Shown here: piece after piece, positions 41,640 through 54,509 of the stretch
Layout: each line of letters starts with the position of its first letter
Numbering within the stretch: position 1 is the first letter of the stretch
DNA from: Adiantum capillus-veneris
Taxonomy: Eukaryota > Streptophyta > Polypodiopsida > Polypodiales > Pteridaceae
Reading direction: 5' to 3'
Assembly (NCBI GenBank): GCA_014529385.2
Contig: CM043956.1
Span: 61,388,120-61,452,119, forward strand
DNA: 64,000 bases
Translations under genes and position numbers: made by a program
Notes under the pieces: model-generated
Database searches by the model: none
Seen by the model: only the letters and a program-made list of their open reading frames with translations
What the model was told of the DNA's origin: nothing

Positions 41640-43178
41640 GAGTGGTTTTTAGTGGACCAACATTTTCTTTGAGGAGAGCAGCAGAGACTAGATTGACCTG
41701 AGCCCATTCGGCATTGGGAGACTGGAGAAGATGTGTTCACAGGTTCAATTCCAGGAGCCTTGGAGGAAGCTCTGGCTCTTTGACACTTTGGTGGCTTCTG
41801 CATTGATCTATGGAGCTGAGAGATGGGGGCCTTCATTGGATCATCATGGGAGAACATGTCGCACTAATGGATGGGGGGCATGGAGAAGCCTCTAGTCTTT
41901 ATGATCTCGTGGCTCATTAGAGCCAAGGCTTCAATACCATGTGCCATTATCCAAGTAGAGCTAGCTACCCCCCCACTAGTAGTTGAGGTGCTCACCAGAT
42001 TTGTTTCCTTCATACACCACTTGTGGGAACTTCCCGGAGATAGATACACCCACCTTGCACTTGAGTCCTCTTGATAGTTAGCCAGTAGGGAGACACAGCA
42101 TGTTGTTATGGGAGATGAAGTCATGGTTCCAAGCACATGGATTCAGTATAGAAAAATTGCCCCCCTTCCAGTTTTCACCGGATGCACCCTCTCTGACTCT
42201 TACATAGTCCGAGACCACCAGGCTCATTCACCAAGACCTGACTCAGCTAGACACCAAGAGGACATGGGTACATCTAGCACAGGAGATGGGCATGACGATG
42301 GCTTTCTACAGAGAGCATCTTCTCCAGCTTACGGCGGACAGTTTTGTGAAGAGGCCCAGATACATGGACACCCACTTGTCTCATGGGATACGATGTGCTA
42401 TTGGCCAAATACGCACATCTTCACATCAATTGCGGATCGAGACTGGGAGATACAGCGGAGTGCTAGCAGATGCTATGACATGCACCCTGTGTGACATGGA
42501 GCCTGAGACAGAGTTACACTACACATGCCACTGCCTCGTCTACTATGAGATACGAGGCTGCTTCCATTGCTTATTCAGAGAAGGCTTTGGACCACTCTCC
42601 AGAGTCATGAGGTATGAGGATCAGAGATGCCTGGGTTTGTTTTTGCTCAAGCTCCAGAGACATAGAGAGAGCCTGATGAGAGGAGAGGCTAGCCAGTCTC
42701 AGAGACACATCATAGACTTATTTAGAGCAGGCACTGGACACCCAGAGGATCTATTACCACAGCAGATCTTGCCGCCTCACACCAGAGGCACACTGATCGA
42801 TTGAGCGACTGAGCTAGGAAGATCCAGACTCCCACGACTGCGGAGGACTACACAACATCGATGGAGGCTACATCAGAGGATTCGGATCACTTTGGCTCGA
42901 CATGCACGATGCCCGGTCAGACTACTGTCCATGGAGGAGATTGATGAGATCTTCCAGCGACCGATGCTGGATCTCTTGTGACTTGTGATTTAGCTATCCC
43001 AGCTAGCTGCTTAGTTCACACCTACCAGTTTAGGATCCCATAGTACTTTTATTTTATCATTTTTTCATTTTGTTCTTTCATTTTGTTACTCTGACTTTGT
43101 ATCAGATTCACCGCATTGTAACGCTTTGGTCTCATAGGTCATTTTGGCCTTTTAAAGACGTTAGTATAACATTTCATT
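41640..43178 (+). mobile_element. LINE (non-LTR retrotransposon) 3' portion, decayed
   Basis: Plus-strand pieces follow the post-RT region of plant LINEs: LFDTLVASALIYGAERWGP near 41780, IQVELATPPLVVEVLTRFVSFIHHL near 41960, then the frame 42286-42804 with the C-terminal cysteine-histidine motif CTLCDMEPETELHYTCHC preceded by QLRIETGRYSGV. It ends in a non-coding tail (CAGTTTAGGATCCC, GGTCTCATAGGTCA, AACATTTCATTTCAT) that runs straight into a 110-bp CT run. The reverse transcriptase and endonuclease are absent. The same tail recurs at 10646-10850, again next to CT repeats. Confidence 0.8.
42286..42804 (+). pseudogene. LINE C-terminal zinc-knuckle domain fragment
   Basis: An open frame of 172 codons, the best preserved part of the LINE. 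Shows HLSHGIRCAIGQIRTSSHQL followed by a CX2C...HX3C arrangement (CTLC, then HYTCHC) and YYEIRGCFHCLF. This domain ends the polyprotein of many LINEs and binds nucleic acid during target-primed reverse transcription. The phase is open upstream to at least 42120 apart from a stop near 42200. Confidence 0.75.
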
Positions 43179-44176
<998 letters not shown>

Positions 44177-44179
44177 GTG

Positions 44180-45564
44180 GGGGATAGACAAAGGGGATGA
44201 AAAAGGACAAAAAGACAAAAGAGAAAGGAGAGGGAGGAAAGAACGATAGGGGTTGGAGCAGGGAGCTCACTTATTATCCTTCCCCCTAGGTCATGGTCCC
44301 CTTTCCAACCTTTTCTATGTAAAACTCATTTGCAAATCCATCTTCAAGCACCGTTACTTTAGTATGAAGAAAAATCTATCCTTGCCAACATTGGTAGCTG
44401 GTATGTACTCAATGTAAGCATGGAAAAAGACACGGAGAGTACAGGAGACAAGGTTGTCCATATCTAGTGTTGATCGTGCTATTGGAACCACTACTTGTGC
44501 TTGGGCCTTGACACCAATACCAGGCTTGTCTTAAGTGTGTGGGTGCTTGCCCTTTCTCTTCTAGTTTCCGTAGAAATCCTCTACAATCTTTATGCAATTC
44601 AAAAAGCATGGTCGAGTCCTTATGCTTGCTCAAGGGAGTCAACAACTCTCACTACTTGGCCAAATATTTTTGAGGACTCATTTGCTAGTTGGCCTCCTAT
44701 TACAATGTGTATGCCACTGATGCTTTGCCAAAATCTCTCAAGCACAATGAAGCTTCGGGAATATGAACTCCTCAATAAACAATCGCTCTAGTTTTGTGAG
44801 CTTGTCGATCATGATGTATGGAGTACCTACATCAAATTTGCACCAATCACAAATTAGAACAAAGTAAGAAATTGATTTGCTACTGCCAAGGTCTAAGGGC
44901 TGAGGACTACAAAAACGCTGATTTCTTAGGGCTGAAAATTGAAAACGCTAGGTTGTTCTTAGGGCTAAAATTGATCGTTGGCCGATCTGTTGCAATTGAG
45001 AGTTTGTGGTAAGGTTCTACTACCGGATGGGAGCGGTTCAATGAGGCTAAGGGCTGATCTAAAACGTTGGTCTTCTTGGTTGAAAACGCAAGCCTCACTG
45101 ATGCAAAAATGCTAGTGGCTACTTCTAGAGAAAACATTAGAGATGCCTGAGGGTGCTGCCGGTCTGCGGGATGCCTGCCCTCCTTGTGTCTCCTGCCTCT
45201 TCTACCTATTGCTAGTGCCTTTTAGAGAGGTATTTGCTTTAGATTGCACAAAGGTCTGGTGCAATGCTTCTAGATGTTGTGGTACTTTACGATGGCGATG
45301 TCAACGATGGTGACTGTGACGATGACAACGATGGTGTTGCTGTCAAGGTCAAGATCTGTGATGCTAATGGCTAAAATCTGAAAATGCTAAGGTGTATTAC
45401 TGTGGATCTTCAACTGTGGCACTTCTACAGGGTTGATATGCAACCAACAATGCATACAAGGGCTGAACTGCAAAAATGATGGCTATTTGAGGTTGAATCC
45501 GCAAAAATGTTGGTTGTTTATGGGCTGAAAATAGAAAAATCTGGCTAAAAACGGAAAATTCTAG
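44180..45564. other. No gene recognised; degenerate GGCTGAAAA repeats
   Basis: Recurrent short phrases such as GGGCTGAAAATTGAAAACGC (44929), GGCTAAAATCTGAAAATGC (45369) and GGGCTGAAAATAGAAAAATC (45523) suggest an old tandem repeat or a repeat-rich leader. CGATGGCGATGTCAACGATGG-type trinucleotide runs lie at 45290-45340. No coding domain was found. Confidence 0.5.
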
Positions 45565-46489
45565 ATGATCTGGTGCCTGCAACCAGTGGGCTAGCCTCTA
45601 CTCCAAGAGCCGGTGTCCCATACCAATGAGCCCACACTAGTATGGGTGTGCGGACGGAGTATTTATCGATGTAGAGTCCTAGATACGTAATGGGCAGACA
45701 TCAAGATCACCTCCCGACCATAGAGCCAATATGGGATCACCCCCAAGCCTGAGGGCCTACAGCCAATGGGATAGCCTCTACCACAAGAGCCGGTGTGCCA
45801 TACCAACGGGCCCACACGAGTATGGGTGTGCAGGCAGAGTCGCCATTGGTGGAGATTCCAAGTGTGGTGATCACACAAGACAATCGCAAATGGAGTGCAA
45901 ATGTGATTCACTCCTAGACACGTAGTGGGTGGACATTGGTCTCACCTCCCAACCATAGAGCCAATATGGACTCACCCACGATCATGAGGGCCTGCAGCCA
46001 GTGGGCCCCCTCTACCGCAAGAGTCGGTGTCCCATACCAACGATCCCACACCAGTACAGGTGTGCGGATAGATTTACCATCTGTGTAAAGTCCTAGATAC
46101 GTAATGGGCGAACATCAAACTCACCTCCCAACCATAGAGCCAATATGGGCTCACCCCCGAGCATGAGGGCCTGTAGCCAGTGGGCTAGACTCTATTGCAA
46201 GAGTCGGTGTCCCATACCAACAAGCCCACACCAATACGAGTGTGCGAACAGAGTCACCATCGGTGTAGAGTCCTAGACACGTAATGGGTGGACATCAAGC
46301 CCACCTCCCAACTATACAGCCAATATGGGCTCACCCCCAAGTCTTATGGCCTATAGCCAGTGGGCTAGACTCTATTGCAAGAGCCGGTGTCCCATACCAA
46401 CGAGCTCGCACAAGTACGGGTGTGCGGGAAGAATTGCAAATGAGACTCACTCCTAGACACATGATGGGTGGGCATCAGGCTCACCTCCC
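45565..46489. repeat. ~180-bp tandem repeat array, about five units
   Basis: The landmark CCTAGA(C/T)AC occurs at 45678, 45913, 46092, 46272 and 46452: intervals 235, 179, 180 and 180 bp. The first interval holds an insertion of about 55 bp near 45845-45905. Each unit contains GGTGTCCCATACCAACGAGC and a TGGGTGGACATC-like stretch. The array ends exactly at the LTR of the minus-strand copia (46490), which suggests the copia inserted into the array. Confidence 0.9.
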
Positions 46490-46677
46490 TGAAGTGTGCA
46501 TGCAAGAGCGCACGTGTGTGTGTGTGTATCAATGGAGAAGAGAGGAGAAGAGATGAGACACAGGTTTGGGTGGACTCCAAACACAATAGTGTTAGGGTTA
46601 TGAGTCCTTATTCTTATATGTAGAATGAATGGTCAGTGTTAGTTCCCCGTTACACATTGGGCTTTACCACCCCAACA
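46490..46677 (-). repeat. 3' LTR of the minus-strand short-LTR copia
   Basis: On the minus strand it begins TGTTGGGGTGGTAAAGCCC (against TGTTGGGGTATAAAGCCC at 21510) and ends CACACTTCA; 188 bp, close to the 192 bp of its relative. It is preceded by the polypurine tract TTTAAGTGGGAGGT. The flanking CTCCC at 46485-46489 would be the duplication; its partner is outside the window. Confidence 0.85.
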
Positions 46678-46763
46678 ACCTCCCACTTAAAGGACAATGT
46701 GCCTTTAAGCTGGGGTGACAATGTATATATACATACAATACAGGTAGACAATGACCATGATCA

Positions 46764-48085
46764 TCTACCCAATGCCCCCATGAGTGTTCGACAATGTGAA
46801 AACTGCTCTGAAGGTAATCCCTTTGCTAGAAGATCAGCATGATTCTCAGTGGTGTGAATCTTGGCAAGCTACAATCGCTTGTCCTCAAGCACCTCACGAA
46901 TGAAGTGATTCTTCACATCCACATGCTTTGTCTTTGCATGAAACACTAGATTCTTTGCCAATTGTATAGCACTTTGGCTATCACAATGTAACATAAGCAT
47001 CTCAACATTGATTGCCAAGTCTCCACCAACCGACCAAGCCATATAGATTCCTTGCAAACTTCTGAAGCTGCAACATATTCAGCCTCTGTAGTAGACAAGG
47101 TAACATAAGCTTGCAAACAAGATCGCCATGAAACTACACCTCCAGTGAATTCAAAAACATAGCCTGAATTGGACCTTCTCTTGTCCAAGTCTCATGCATA
47201 ATCTGCATCCGTGTAACCCATTACACATGCTTCCTTTGTTCCAAAGCAAATGCACATATCTTTTGTACCATTCAAATATCGCATAACCCCTTTCACTGCC
47301 TCCCAATGTTTCTTGCCTGGATTTGACATATATATGCTAACAACTCCCACTGCAAAAGAAATATCAGGACATGTAGCAATCATAGCATACATCAAACTCC
47401 CAACTGCAGATGAATAAGGCACTTGTGCCATTTCATCCTTTTCCTCTTCAGACTTAGGGCAATCATTTTTAAAAAGTTTCACATATGGAGGCAATGGAGT
47501 ACTCAATGCCTTCCCCCTTTCCTTATTGAAATGCTTGAGCACTTTAGCAATGTACTCAAATTGAGACAAATAAACCAATTTATTGCATCTATCTCACCTC
47601 ATGCGCATGCCAAGGATATGGCTTGCTTCACCCATGTCTTTCATTTCATAATTTGCATGTAACTCTGACTTCAAGGATGAAATCTCATCCTTGCATTTCC
47701 CGGAAATTAACATACCATCCACATAAAGGACCAAAATCAGCAAACTACCATCTTCAGCTCGCTTAGTGTAGAGGCAATGGTCCATATCGCTATGTTTGTA
47801 GCCTTGAGAGAGCATGAACGATTAGAATTTACGATACCACTCCCTTGATGACTGTTTTAGACCATAAAGAGTCTTTTTTAACCGACACACCAAGTCTTCA
47901 TTGCCCTTCTCAACAAAACCTTCTGGGTGCTGCATATAAACTTCTTCTTGAAGATCACCATGCAACAACGCCGCATTGACATCCATCTAGTCAAGTTCCA
48001 TGTCGTCTTTAGCAACCCACACAAGTACACACCGTAGAGTAATCATCTTGACAACCGGAGAAAAGATCCCATCAAAGTCAATACC
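46764..48085 (-). pseudogene. Copia RT C-terminal part and RNase H, decayed
   Basis: From high to low coordinates: a stretch equivalent to the VDVKTTFLHGDL region (near 47985), [12 protein letters not shown]-like sequence, frame 47815-47594 with LLILVLYVDGMLISGK, frame 47578-47192 (YIAKVLKHFNKERGKALSTP, AVGSLMYAMIATCPDIS), then RNase H pieces (RRSNSGYVFEFTGG, STTEAEYVAASEVCKES, CDSQSAIQLAKNLVFH). The catalytic YVDD is YVDG, so the enzyme is dead independently of the frame breaks. The RT gene is split by the insert at 48090-49710. Confidence 0.88.
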
Positions 48086-48089
48086 CTAA

Positions 48090-49710
48090 TGTAATGGAAT
48101 TGGCCTATTTAATTTGAGAGTAGCGGAAATTAATGAGAGTACTTTTGAGAAATGACTTTGTGAACATAGCGGGTGAACATAATTGAAGATAGCAACATAA
48201 TCATAGCAATTATCTAACTTGGCATGAACAATACTTTTGCAAGAGAGAGAATTTAGAGAACATGACAACAGTTGAGGACCAGATTTATGTGGAGCCGGTC
48301 CCCCCTCCAATAGGGATTTGTATTATGATTTCTCCCATTAAGAGAGACTTGTTACAATACAATCTTTGTGTTCCTTGTGACCTAGGTGATGCAATGAAGA
48401 TGGAAATCTTCATGCATCACAAACATAACATAAACTTGAAGAAAGCTTTAACTATCCCAAGCCTCAATCCCAAGACCTCAAACACCTTCGAAGGTGGAGA
48501 GAGCTAGCAGGGAATGAGGGTAGGGAAGAGGAAGAAGAAACATTTTATAGGAGAAAGAATTAGTTCCTCACTTATCATAACTCTTGTTGCTAGCATACAT
48601 AATAGCATAGTAATGAAGAATAAGGAGATGGAAAGCTTAAGTATTGAAGCATGGCTCTTGGTTGGATTTGCACTCCATATCTAAGAGTGTTGGTGTAGGC
48701 TTTCAACGTCTACTTGCTTAAAGAAGGAGAGGGAGCTCTTGCACTTTGCATAGCACACAATGAGAGTGTTTGTGAGTGTGTGTGGGTGAGTATACCCCCT
48801 AAGCAACCCCCTAGCTTGCTTGGGTCAACCCCCCCTTATAGCTCATGCTTGAAGCTCATTGGACCCCTCCAAGCCTAGCCAATCACAAGCAGGAGGCATT
48901 ACAAGCAGCAAGGGTAGCCTTGAGACAAGTGTCCCCCTTTCCCCTTTGAGAGAGAGGGCTAGATAATTGCTAAATAATTTAATTAAATATCCTAAATTAT
49001 TATTGGACCCCTTGGGTGGCCAACCAATAGGCTTCAGGCACACCATGAGGGCAACATGAGGAGGAACTTGACAAGTGTCCCTTTTGCTTTCTTTGTACCA
49101 TGCATGCCTTGTGTGAGTGTGTGGGTGTTCTCTCTCATCCCCCCTCATGTAGGGCTCATGCCCTCCTTGTAGGGATTGAATCTTTGACTTTTTGATACCT
49201 CAAGCCCCTCATGCATACGCCCAGTTCCCACCACAAGCTTAGCTCATAAGCACTTTAAGCTTGGGCTGGGTTCTCACCTCAAGTGCAACCCTAGCATCTC
49301 AAGTATGTCAAACACCTCAAGCATCTCAATAATTAAGCACCTCAATCATCAAGCACCTCAATCACCTTAGTCATCAAGCATGACAAGCAGGACAAGCACC
49401 TCGATCTGGGTTAGGTTCCCGCGCCTCAAGCTCAGCCCTAGCTTACCTAAGGTCAAAGGCCTTTTACACACATTATTGGAGGTCTTCAATGAAGCTAACC
49501 CTAAGGTCTTATGCTCCATTTGTTAGCCTTGCTCTTTGATAGACCATCTCTCATTTGTCCCCTTTACCATTGGCCTCGTGTTGAGATAGATCTATAAGCA
49601 CATGTTTATATCTTAACACTTGTTCCCGTTTATTCTCCCACATTAAGTGATCAATTTAATATGAGAAAATCATTTGGGTTGGTTAGATATTAGATATTGA
49701 TTTTATGACA
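48090..49710. mobile_element. Probable solo LTR inserted in the copia RT gene
   Basis: The insert begins TGTAATGG and ends ATGACA, flanked by CTAA at 48086-48089 and 49711-49714. Comparison with the copia at 25.4 kb shows RT sequence interrupted exactly here (the codons for QGIDFDEVF). Termini of TG...CA with the short inverted repeat TGTAAT/ATGACA, a 1621-bp length, a 4-bp duplication and no coding content fit a solo LTR, more likely of gypsy type. Inside, from 49210 to 49440, short phrases such as AGCACCTCAATCA recur. A non-autonomous LTR element without visible internal LTRs is the alternative. Confidence 0.6.
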
Positions 49711-49714
49711 CTAA

Positions 49715-51434
49715 CGTTTCTTAAATACTTTAGCAACAAGTCGTGCCTTGTACTTGGGTTTATTATCATGAGGTGTGATTTTCTGCTTATACACCCATTT
49801 GCATGGCAATGCCTTTTTACTTTTGGCCACCAAACCAACTTCCAAGTTTGATTCTTATGCAACATTTCTGATTGCATAGCTTTCTCCCACTTCACCTTGT
49901 CATCCATTGACATGGATTCCTTATAGCAGGAAGGCTCTCCAAAATCTTTCAACATAATGTAGTCCAATGAGGGAGTAAATCTGTCAAGAGGCCTTGAAAC
50001 TCTTGTAGACCTTCTAATAATTGCTTGAGCCGGTTGTCCCTCAACAACATCTTGTACTACAGGAGGATTCTGTACTTGTTGTTTAACATTAGGCACCTCA
50101 GCCCTATTGTGGACAATTCCATCTTCTTGGAAGATAACTCTCCTGACCTGCACTGTATGCACAGACTTATTATGCATCTTTTCTTTATTGAAGTATACGT
50201 CATTGCTGCGAACTATCTTTTTAGCTTCAGGATCCCATAACTGAAATCCCATCTTGCCAGGATTTCCATAGCCAAGAAATATGCATTTCTTTGACTTAGA
50301 AGCCAACTTGCTTCAAAACTCCTTTGGAACATGGCAATACGCTTCACAACCAAAGACTCTAAGATGCTTGTAAGAAGGTGGCTTCCCAGACCAAAGCTCT
50401 TTAGGTACCTTCTCATCTAAATCCTTGTTAGGATATCTATTAATAAGATGGACAGCAGTTGCTAACGCTTCCGCCCAAAATCCATTAGGCAACTCTGCAT
50501 TAAACAATATGCTACATAACTTCTCTTGTATGGTACGGTTCATCCTCTCAGCAACACCAATTTGTGGAGGATTATATGGAGCAGTCAACTCTCTTTTGAT
50601 GCCTTTGGAATCACAAAAATTCTAAAAGGCTTTAATGACATACTCACCACCATTGTCTGACCTTACGCACTTGACTTTCTTGCCAGATTGATTCTCCGCT
50701 AATGCCATAAAATTTTGAAATTTTGAAAGAAATTCATCCAATTTCTTGAGAGGATATACCCACACTTTCCTTGAGAAGTCATCAATGAATGTAACAAAGT
50801 ACAATGAACCTCCCATGGATACGTTAGGCATAGGTCCACACACATCACTATGTACTAACTCTAATGGCTCACTTTTTTGAATGCTTCCCCTTTAGTGTGG
50901 TGACTATGTTTGTTTACAATAAAGACAATGCTCACAAACTGAAAAATCTGAGAAACTGAAGCCAGGCACATAATCAAAACAAGAAAATATTTTCATTCCC
51001 TTTTGAGACATATGTCCTAACTGGTGATTCCACAAAGAAACACTTGGCTGCTCGGTTACACAAATTACATGGCTTTTAACATTGGATACATGTAGCATGT
51101 ACAAAGTCCCGGAATTTGAACCATGTGCTACCACTAAAGAACCTTTGGTGATCTTCCACGAACTATCACCAAATGTGCAGTACTATCTTGCGTCATCCAA
51201 TTGTCCTGTACTAATCAAGCTTTTGGTAAGCTTCAACACATGTCTCACATTCTTGAGCATGAATGAAGAACCATTCTGAAATTTCAGCTGCACATCGCCG
51301 ACACCAACTATGTCGCAAGAAAAATCATTGCCAAGATGAACACGACCTTTACGGGCTGCATCATATGTACTGAACCACTCTCTGTGAGGAGTCACATGAA
51401 ACGATGCACCTAAGTCAATAATCCAATCCTGTAA
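49715..51434 (-). pseudogene. Copia protease, integrase and RT N-terminal part, decayed
   Basis: Minus-strand pieces: protease QDWIIDLGASFHVTPHREWF at about 51429-51370 (DSGA reads DLGA); VHLGNDFSCDIVGVGDVQLKF; GAG-pre-integrase VSLWNHQLGHMSQKG and CEHCLYCKQT (51134-50904); integrase MCGPMPNVSMGGSLYFVTFIDD and RSDNGGEYVIKAF (50843-50622), then PPQIGVAERMNRT (50588-50313); FLGYGNPGKMGFQLWDPEAKK and RSTRVSRPLDRF (50306-49683). Frame changes occur between these blocks. The best match in the window is the plus-strand copia at 23.4-25.4 kb. Confidence 0.9.
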
Positions 51435-52289
51435 TGTTGGTATACTTGCAATGCCCACCTCTCTAAGTTTTGCCACCACAATATATGCTGCACAGTTTGT
51501 AAGGCCCCCATATGAGGAGAAGCCAATGGTGCACATATATTTGGTGGATTCCAGCTATGCACGCTGATGAGATCTCTATTTGTGATCGTGGGTGGTACGG
51601 AGCAAATTCAGGGGCAACTTTGAGGGCCTTGGGGCCAAAAGCCCGCGAGACTTTTTTTTTTCCTTCGCCGGAATATCTTGGCCGAACGACGGCCGGAAGA
51701 CAATCGGAAAATGGCCGTCCGGTGGCCGGTGATCCATGGTCTTTGGTTGGTGGTCGGCGCCGGTGGCTGGATTTCCTTGGCCGGTGACCGATTTCTAGGA
51801 GGACTTGTCTACCCAAAAGCGGCTACACATGGGCGCATGGGAGAGTCCTACTTGGACTTGCTATCTAAGGGCGGCTGCACATGGGCGTTTAGAGGCTCCC
51901 TTACAACTATATAAGGAGGCCTTTTCATGAGTATTTTGGTAGAATGGTGTGCACACTTGACGCACACAGCACATCCTTGTGTAAGGATTATTAGTCCCTT
52001 GTATTCGCTTGCTCTAGTTGTCTTTTCATGAGTATTTTGGTAGAATGGTGTGCACACTTGACGCACACAACACATCCTTGTGTAAGGATTATTAGTCCCT
52101 TGTATTCACTTGCTCTAGTTGTCTAAATCGCCATCTAAGCTCTACCTTGAGAGCGCATGGGTGGATGACGCTATCAATTTGTATAGTGTGCTAATCTAAA
52201 GTTTTTGATCTGCCACTAATCTACTTTGCATCATGTCTCTCTCTACTCTCCTTGCTACTAGATCCTTATTGTATTCCGCATTTCTTACA
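51435..52289 (+). repeat. 5' LTR of the second-lineage copia, with a 101-bp internal duplication
   Basis: 855 bp. TATA box TATATAA at 51908-51914. A block beginning CTTTTCATGAGTATTTTGG occurs at 51921 and again at 52022 (101-bp tandem copy); the 3' LTR has it once. U3 carries GTAAGGCCCCCAT, GGGGCAACTTT, a T run and GGCCGG-rich sequence shared with the 15.6-kb LTR family. Confidence 0.93.
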
Positions 52290-52361
52290 TGGTATCAGAG
52301 CTATAGGTGCTCGTAGCTAAGAAATTATGAGAAGTACTTGTATTACTTTGCAAAATCAATT

Positions 52362-53520
52362 ATGTCGGCGTCTTCAAGTGCCGTTGCCGGTGCTACTCCG
52401 CTTCGCATTCGTCCACCAGCATTCACCGAAGGAAAGCTTGACGGCACCAACTACACATTGTGGAAATTCAAAATTTCTGCAATTCTAGATTGATATGAAT
52501 TGTTGGATACGGTGTTGGGGTCAAATGGTGCAGACCCGGAGCCCACTGCAACAAATGATCCAGCAAATCCAAGCGTTGTAATTCCCCCGGATGCTACTCT
52601 TCTATGTACTTGGAAAAGAAGGAATGCAGATGCATTATGCGCCATTATCATGTGTGTAAGTGATTCTGTCCTCACTTTGTTTCAGCATACCACTAAAGCA
52701 CATGAAGCTTGGAACATATTGGCTCGCCAATATGAGGCGCACAATCACACCAGAATTCAAAATCTCGAAAATCAACTTGCTGCTGTTGAGAAACTTGATG
52801 ATGGAGAGAAAGTGGATGCCTTCATCAAGAGGATTAAGGACCTCCAAGATCAATTAGCTGCCGTTGGTGTGGCTATTTCTCCAGAAGATTTAGCTCGGCG
52901 CTGTATTCGCATACTTCCGGCGAGATATGATGGTCTCATTACGGCACTCAACACTCAGGTTCGTCCAACCCCTCTTATGTTTGAAGAACTAAGTGCAATG
53001 TTGCTTGAAGAGGAGCTACGACTCAGAACCAGGGATGGTGGAGGTGATGCTGCCTTCACAACCAATGCAAAAGGCAAGGGGACTACATCAAATGCTTCTA
53101 AGAAGAAGCCCAAGAAGAGGAAATTTTCAGGTAGCTGTTTTTACTGTGACAAGAAGGGTCATGCTGTTAAAGACTGTAGAAAGAAGAAAGCAGATAAGAA
53201 GAACGACACCATGAAAGCTTCTTGGAAGGAAAGAGAATCCACCAACAATGCTGAAACAGACCTTGAACTATGGGCTGTCATAGAAGAGGTATGCTCATCA
53301 GCACAAACTCCGCTTGTTGATGGTTCTTGGATTCTAGATAGTGGTGTATCCCGACATATGACTAGTAAGAAAGACTCGTATAGTTCCTGGAAGCCTCTAA
53401 AGGAACCCATAAGTGTAATTGTTGGGAGTAATGCCAAATGTCTAGCCGAATGGTCTGGGACAATTTCTTTTTTAGCAGCTACAAGTGAAACTAAAGAGCT
53501 CTCTAATGTGTTGTGCCTCA
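52362..53520 (+). pseudogene. Copia Gag and protease start (second lineage)
   Basis: Start ATG at 52362 (MSASSSAVAGATPLRI, then FTEGKLDGTNYTLWKFKISAIL). A TGA near 52492 interrupts the frame; it stays in phase from 52500 (LDTVLGSNGADPEP). Gag core: AHEAWNILARQYEAHN, HTRIQNLENQLAAVEKL, DAFIKRIKDLQDQL. Zinc knuckle CFYCDKKGHAVKDC fits CX2CX4HX4C. Protease: GSWILDSGVSRHMTSKKDSY with the DSG active site. A frame change near 53513 moves into the next block. The Gag is of a different type from the two other copia families in the window. Confidence 0.88.
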
Positions 53521-54509
53521 AATCAAGAAGAATTTGTTGTCCATTGCTGCAATCATTGATCGTGATCTTGAAGTCCGTTTCAAGAAAAATGGAGCAGATA
53601 TCTTGGATTCTAAAGGCAACACAGTGGGAAAGGGTGTAAGGCGCAACAACCTCTATGAACTTTCTTCACTTACGGTCACTATAGAAAAAGGTACAACTCA
53701 ATTATGGCATGAGAGATTTGGTCACTTAAGCATTGCTGTGCTAAAAGAGATGCAAAAATCTGGGATGGTAGCACACTTGCCTCAAATCTCAGAGATGAAT
53801 GAAGTTTGTGAAGCTTGCATGATGGGCAAGCAACAAAGAAAGGCATTTCCATAAGAGAGTAGTAATCGAGCTCGGTCTCCTCTAGAGTTGGTACACGCAG
53901 ATCTCTGTGGAAAAATGTCTACATCCGCTTAAGGTGGATCTTTCTACTTTTTGCTGTTAGTCGACGACTTTAGTAGAAAGATGTGGGTGTATTTCATTCA
54001 TGAGAAGTCTGAAGCCTTTGGAAAGTTTAAAATGTGGCAAAATCTTGTAGAAAATGAAACAGGAAAGAAGGTGAAGAAGCTTCGCACAGATCAAGGAGGA
54101 GAATTCATCTCAGATGAATTCAACAATTACTGCAACGAGCATGGCATAAAATGACACCTTACTACAGCTTACACACCACAACAAAATGGCGTTGTGGAGC
54201 GTCGCAATCGGACGGTGGTAGAAATGGCAAGGTGAATGCTCAAAGCCAAGGGTATGCCATATTCCTTTTGGGCCGAAGCAGTAAGTACAGCAATGTACAT
54301 TCTCTATCGAAGCTACACAAAGGCTTTGAAAGGGAAAACGCCTCAAGAAGCCTATTCTGGTAAGAAACCTTCACTCTTGCATTTCAAAACATTTGGGTAT
54401 TTTTGTTATGATCATATTCCTAATTCTCAAAGAACAAAGTTAGAAGCCAAAAACAAGAAGTGCGTATTTCTTGGATATAGTGAAGAGTCTAAGGCTTATA
54501 GACTCTATG
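53513..54509 (+). pseudogene. Copia protease end and integrase (second lineage), to the nested insertion
   Basis: Reads KNLLSIAAIIDRDLEVRF, LWHERFGHLSIAVLKEMQ, CEACMMGKQQRKAFP (zinc-binding region), then after a stop LELVHADLCGKMS, LLVDDFSRKMWVYF, KKLRTDQGGEFISDEF and, after TGA, TTAYTPQQNGVVERRNRTVVEMAR and KKCVFLGYSEESKAYRLY. Stops at about 53852, 53930, 54152 and 54232 interrupt it. The gene is cut at 54509 by the minus-strand copia and resumes at 60089. Confidence 0.9.

Noticed and set aside
51463-51816. Frames inside the LTR at 51435-52289 (also 62060-62500, 15684-16131, 18020-18478)
   Set aside because: They lie wholly in LTR U3 with GGCCGG minisatellites and recur with frame differences between LTR copies, so they are not conserved proteins.
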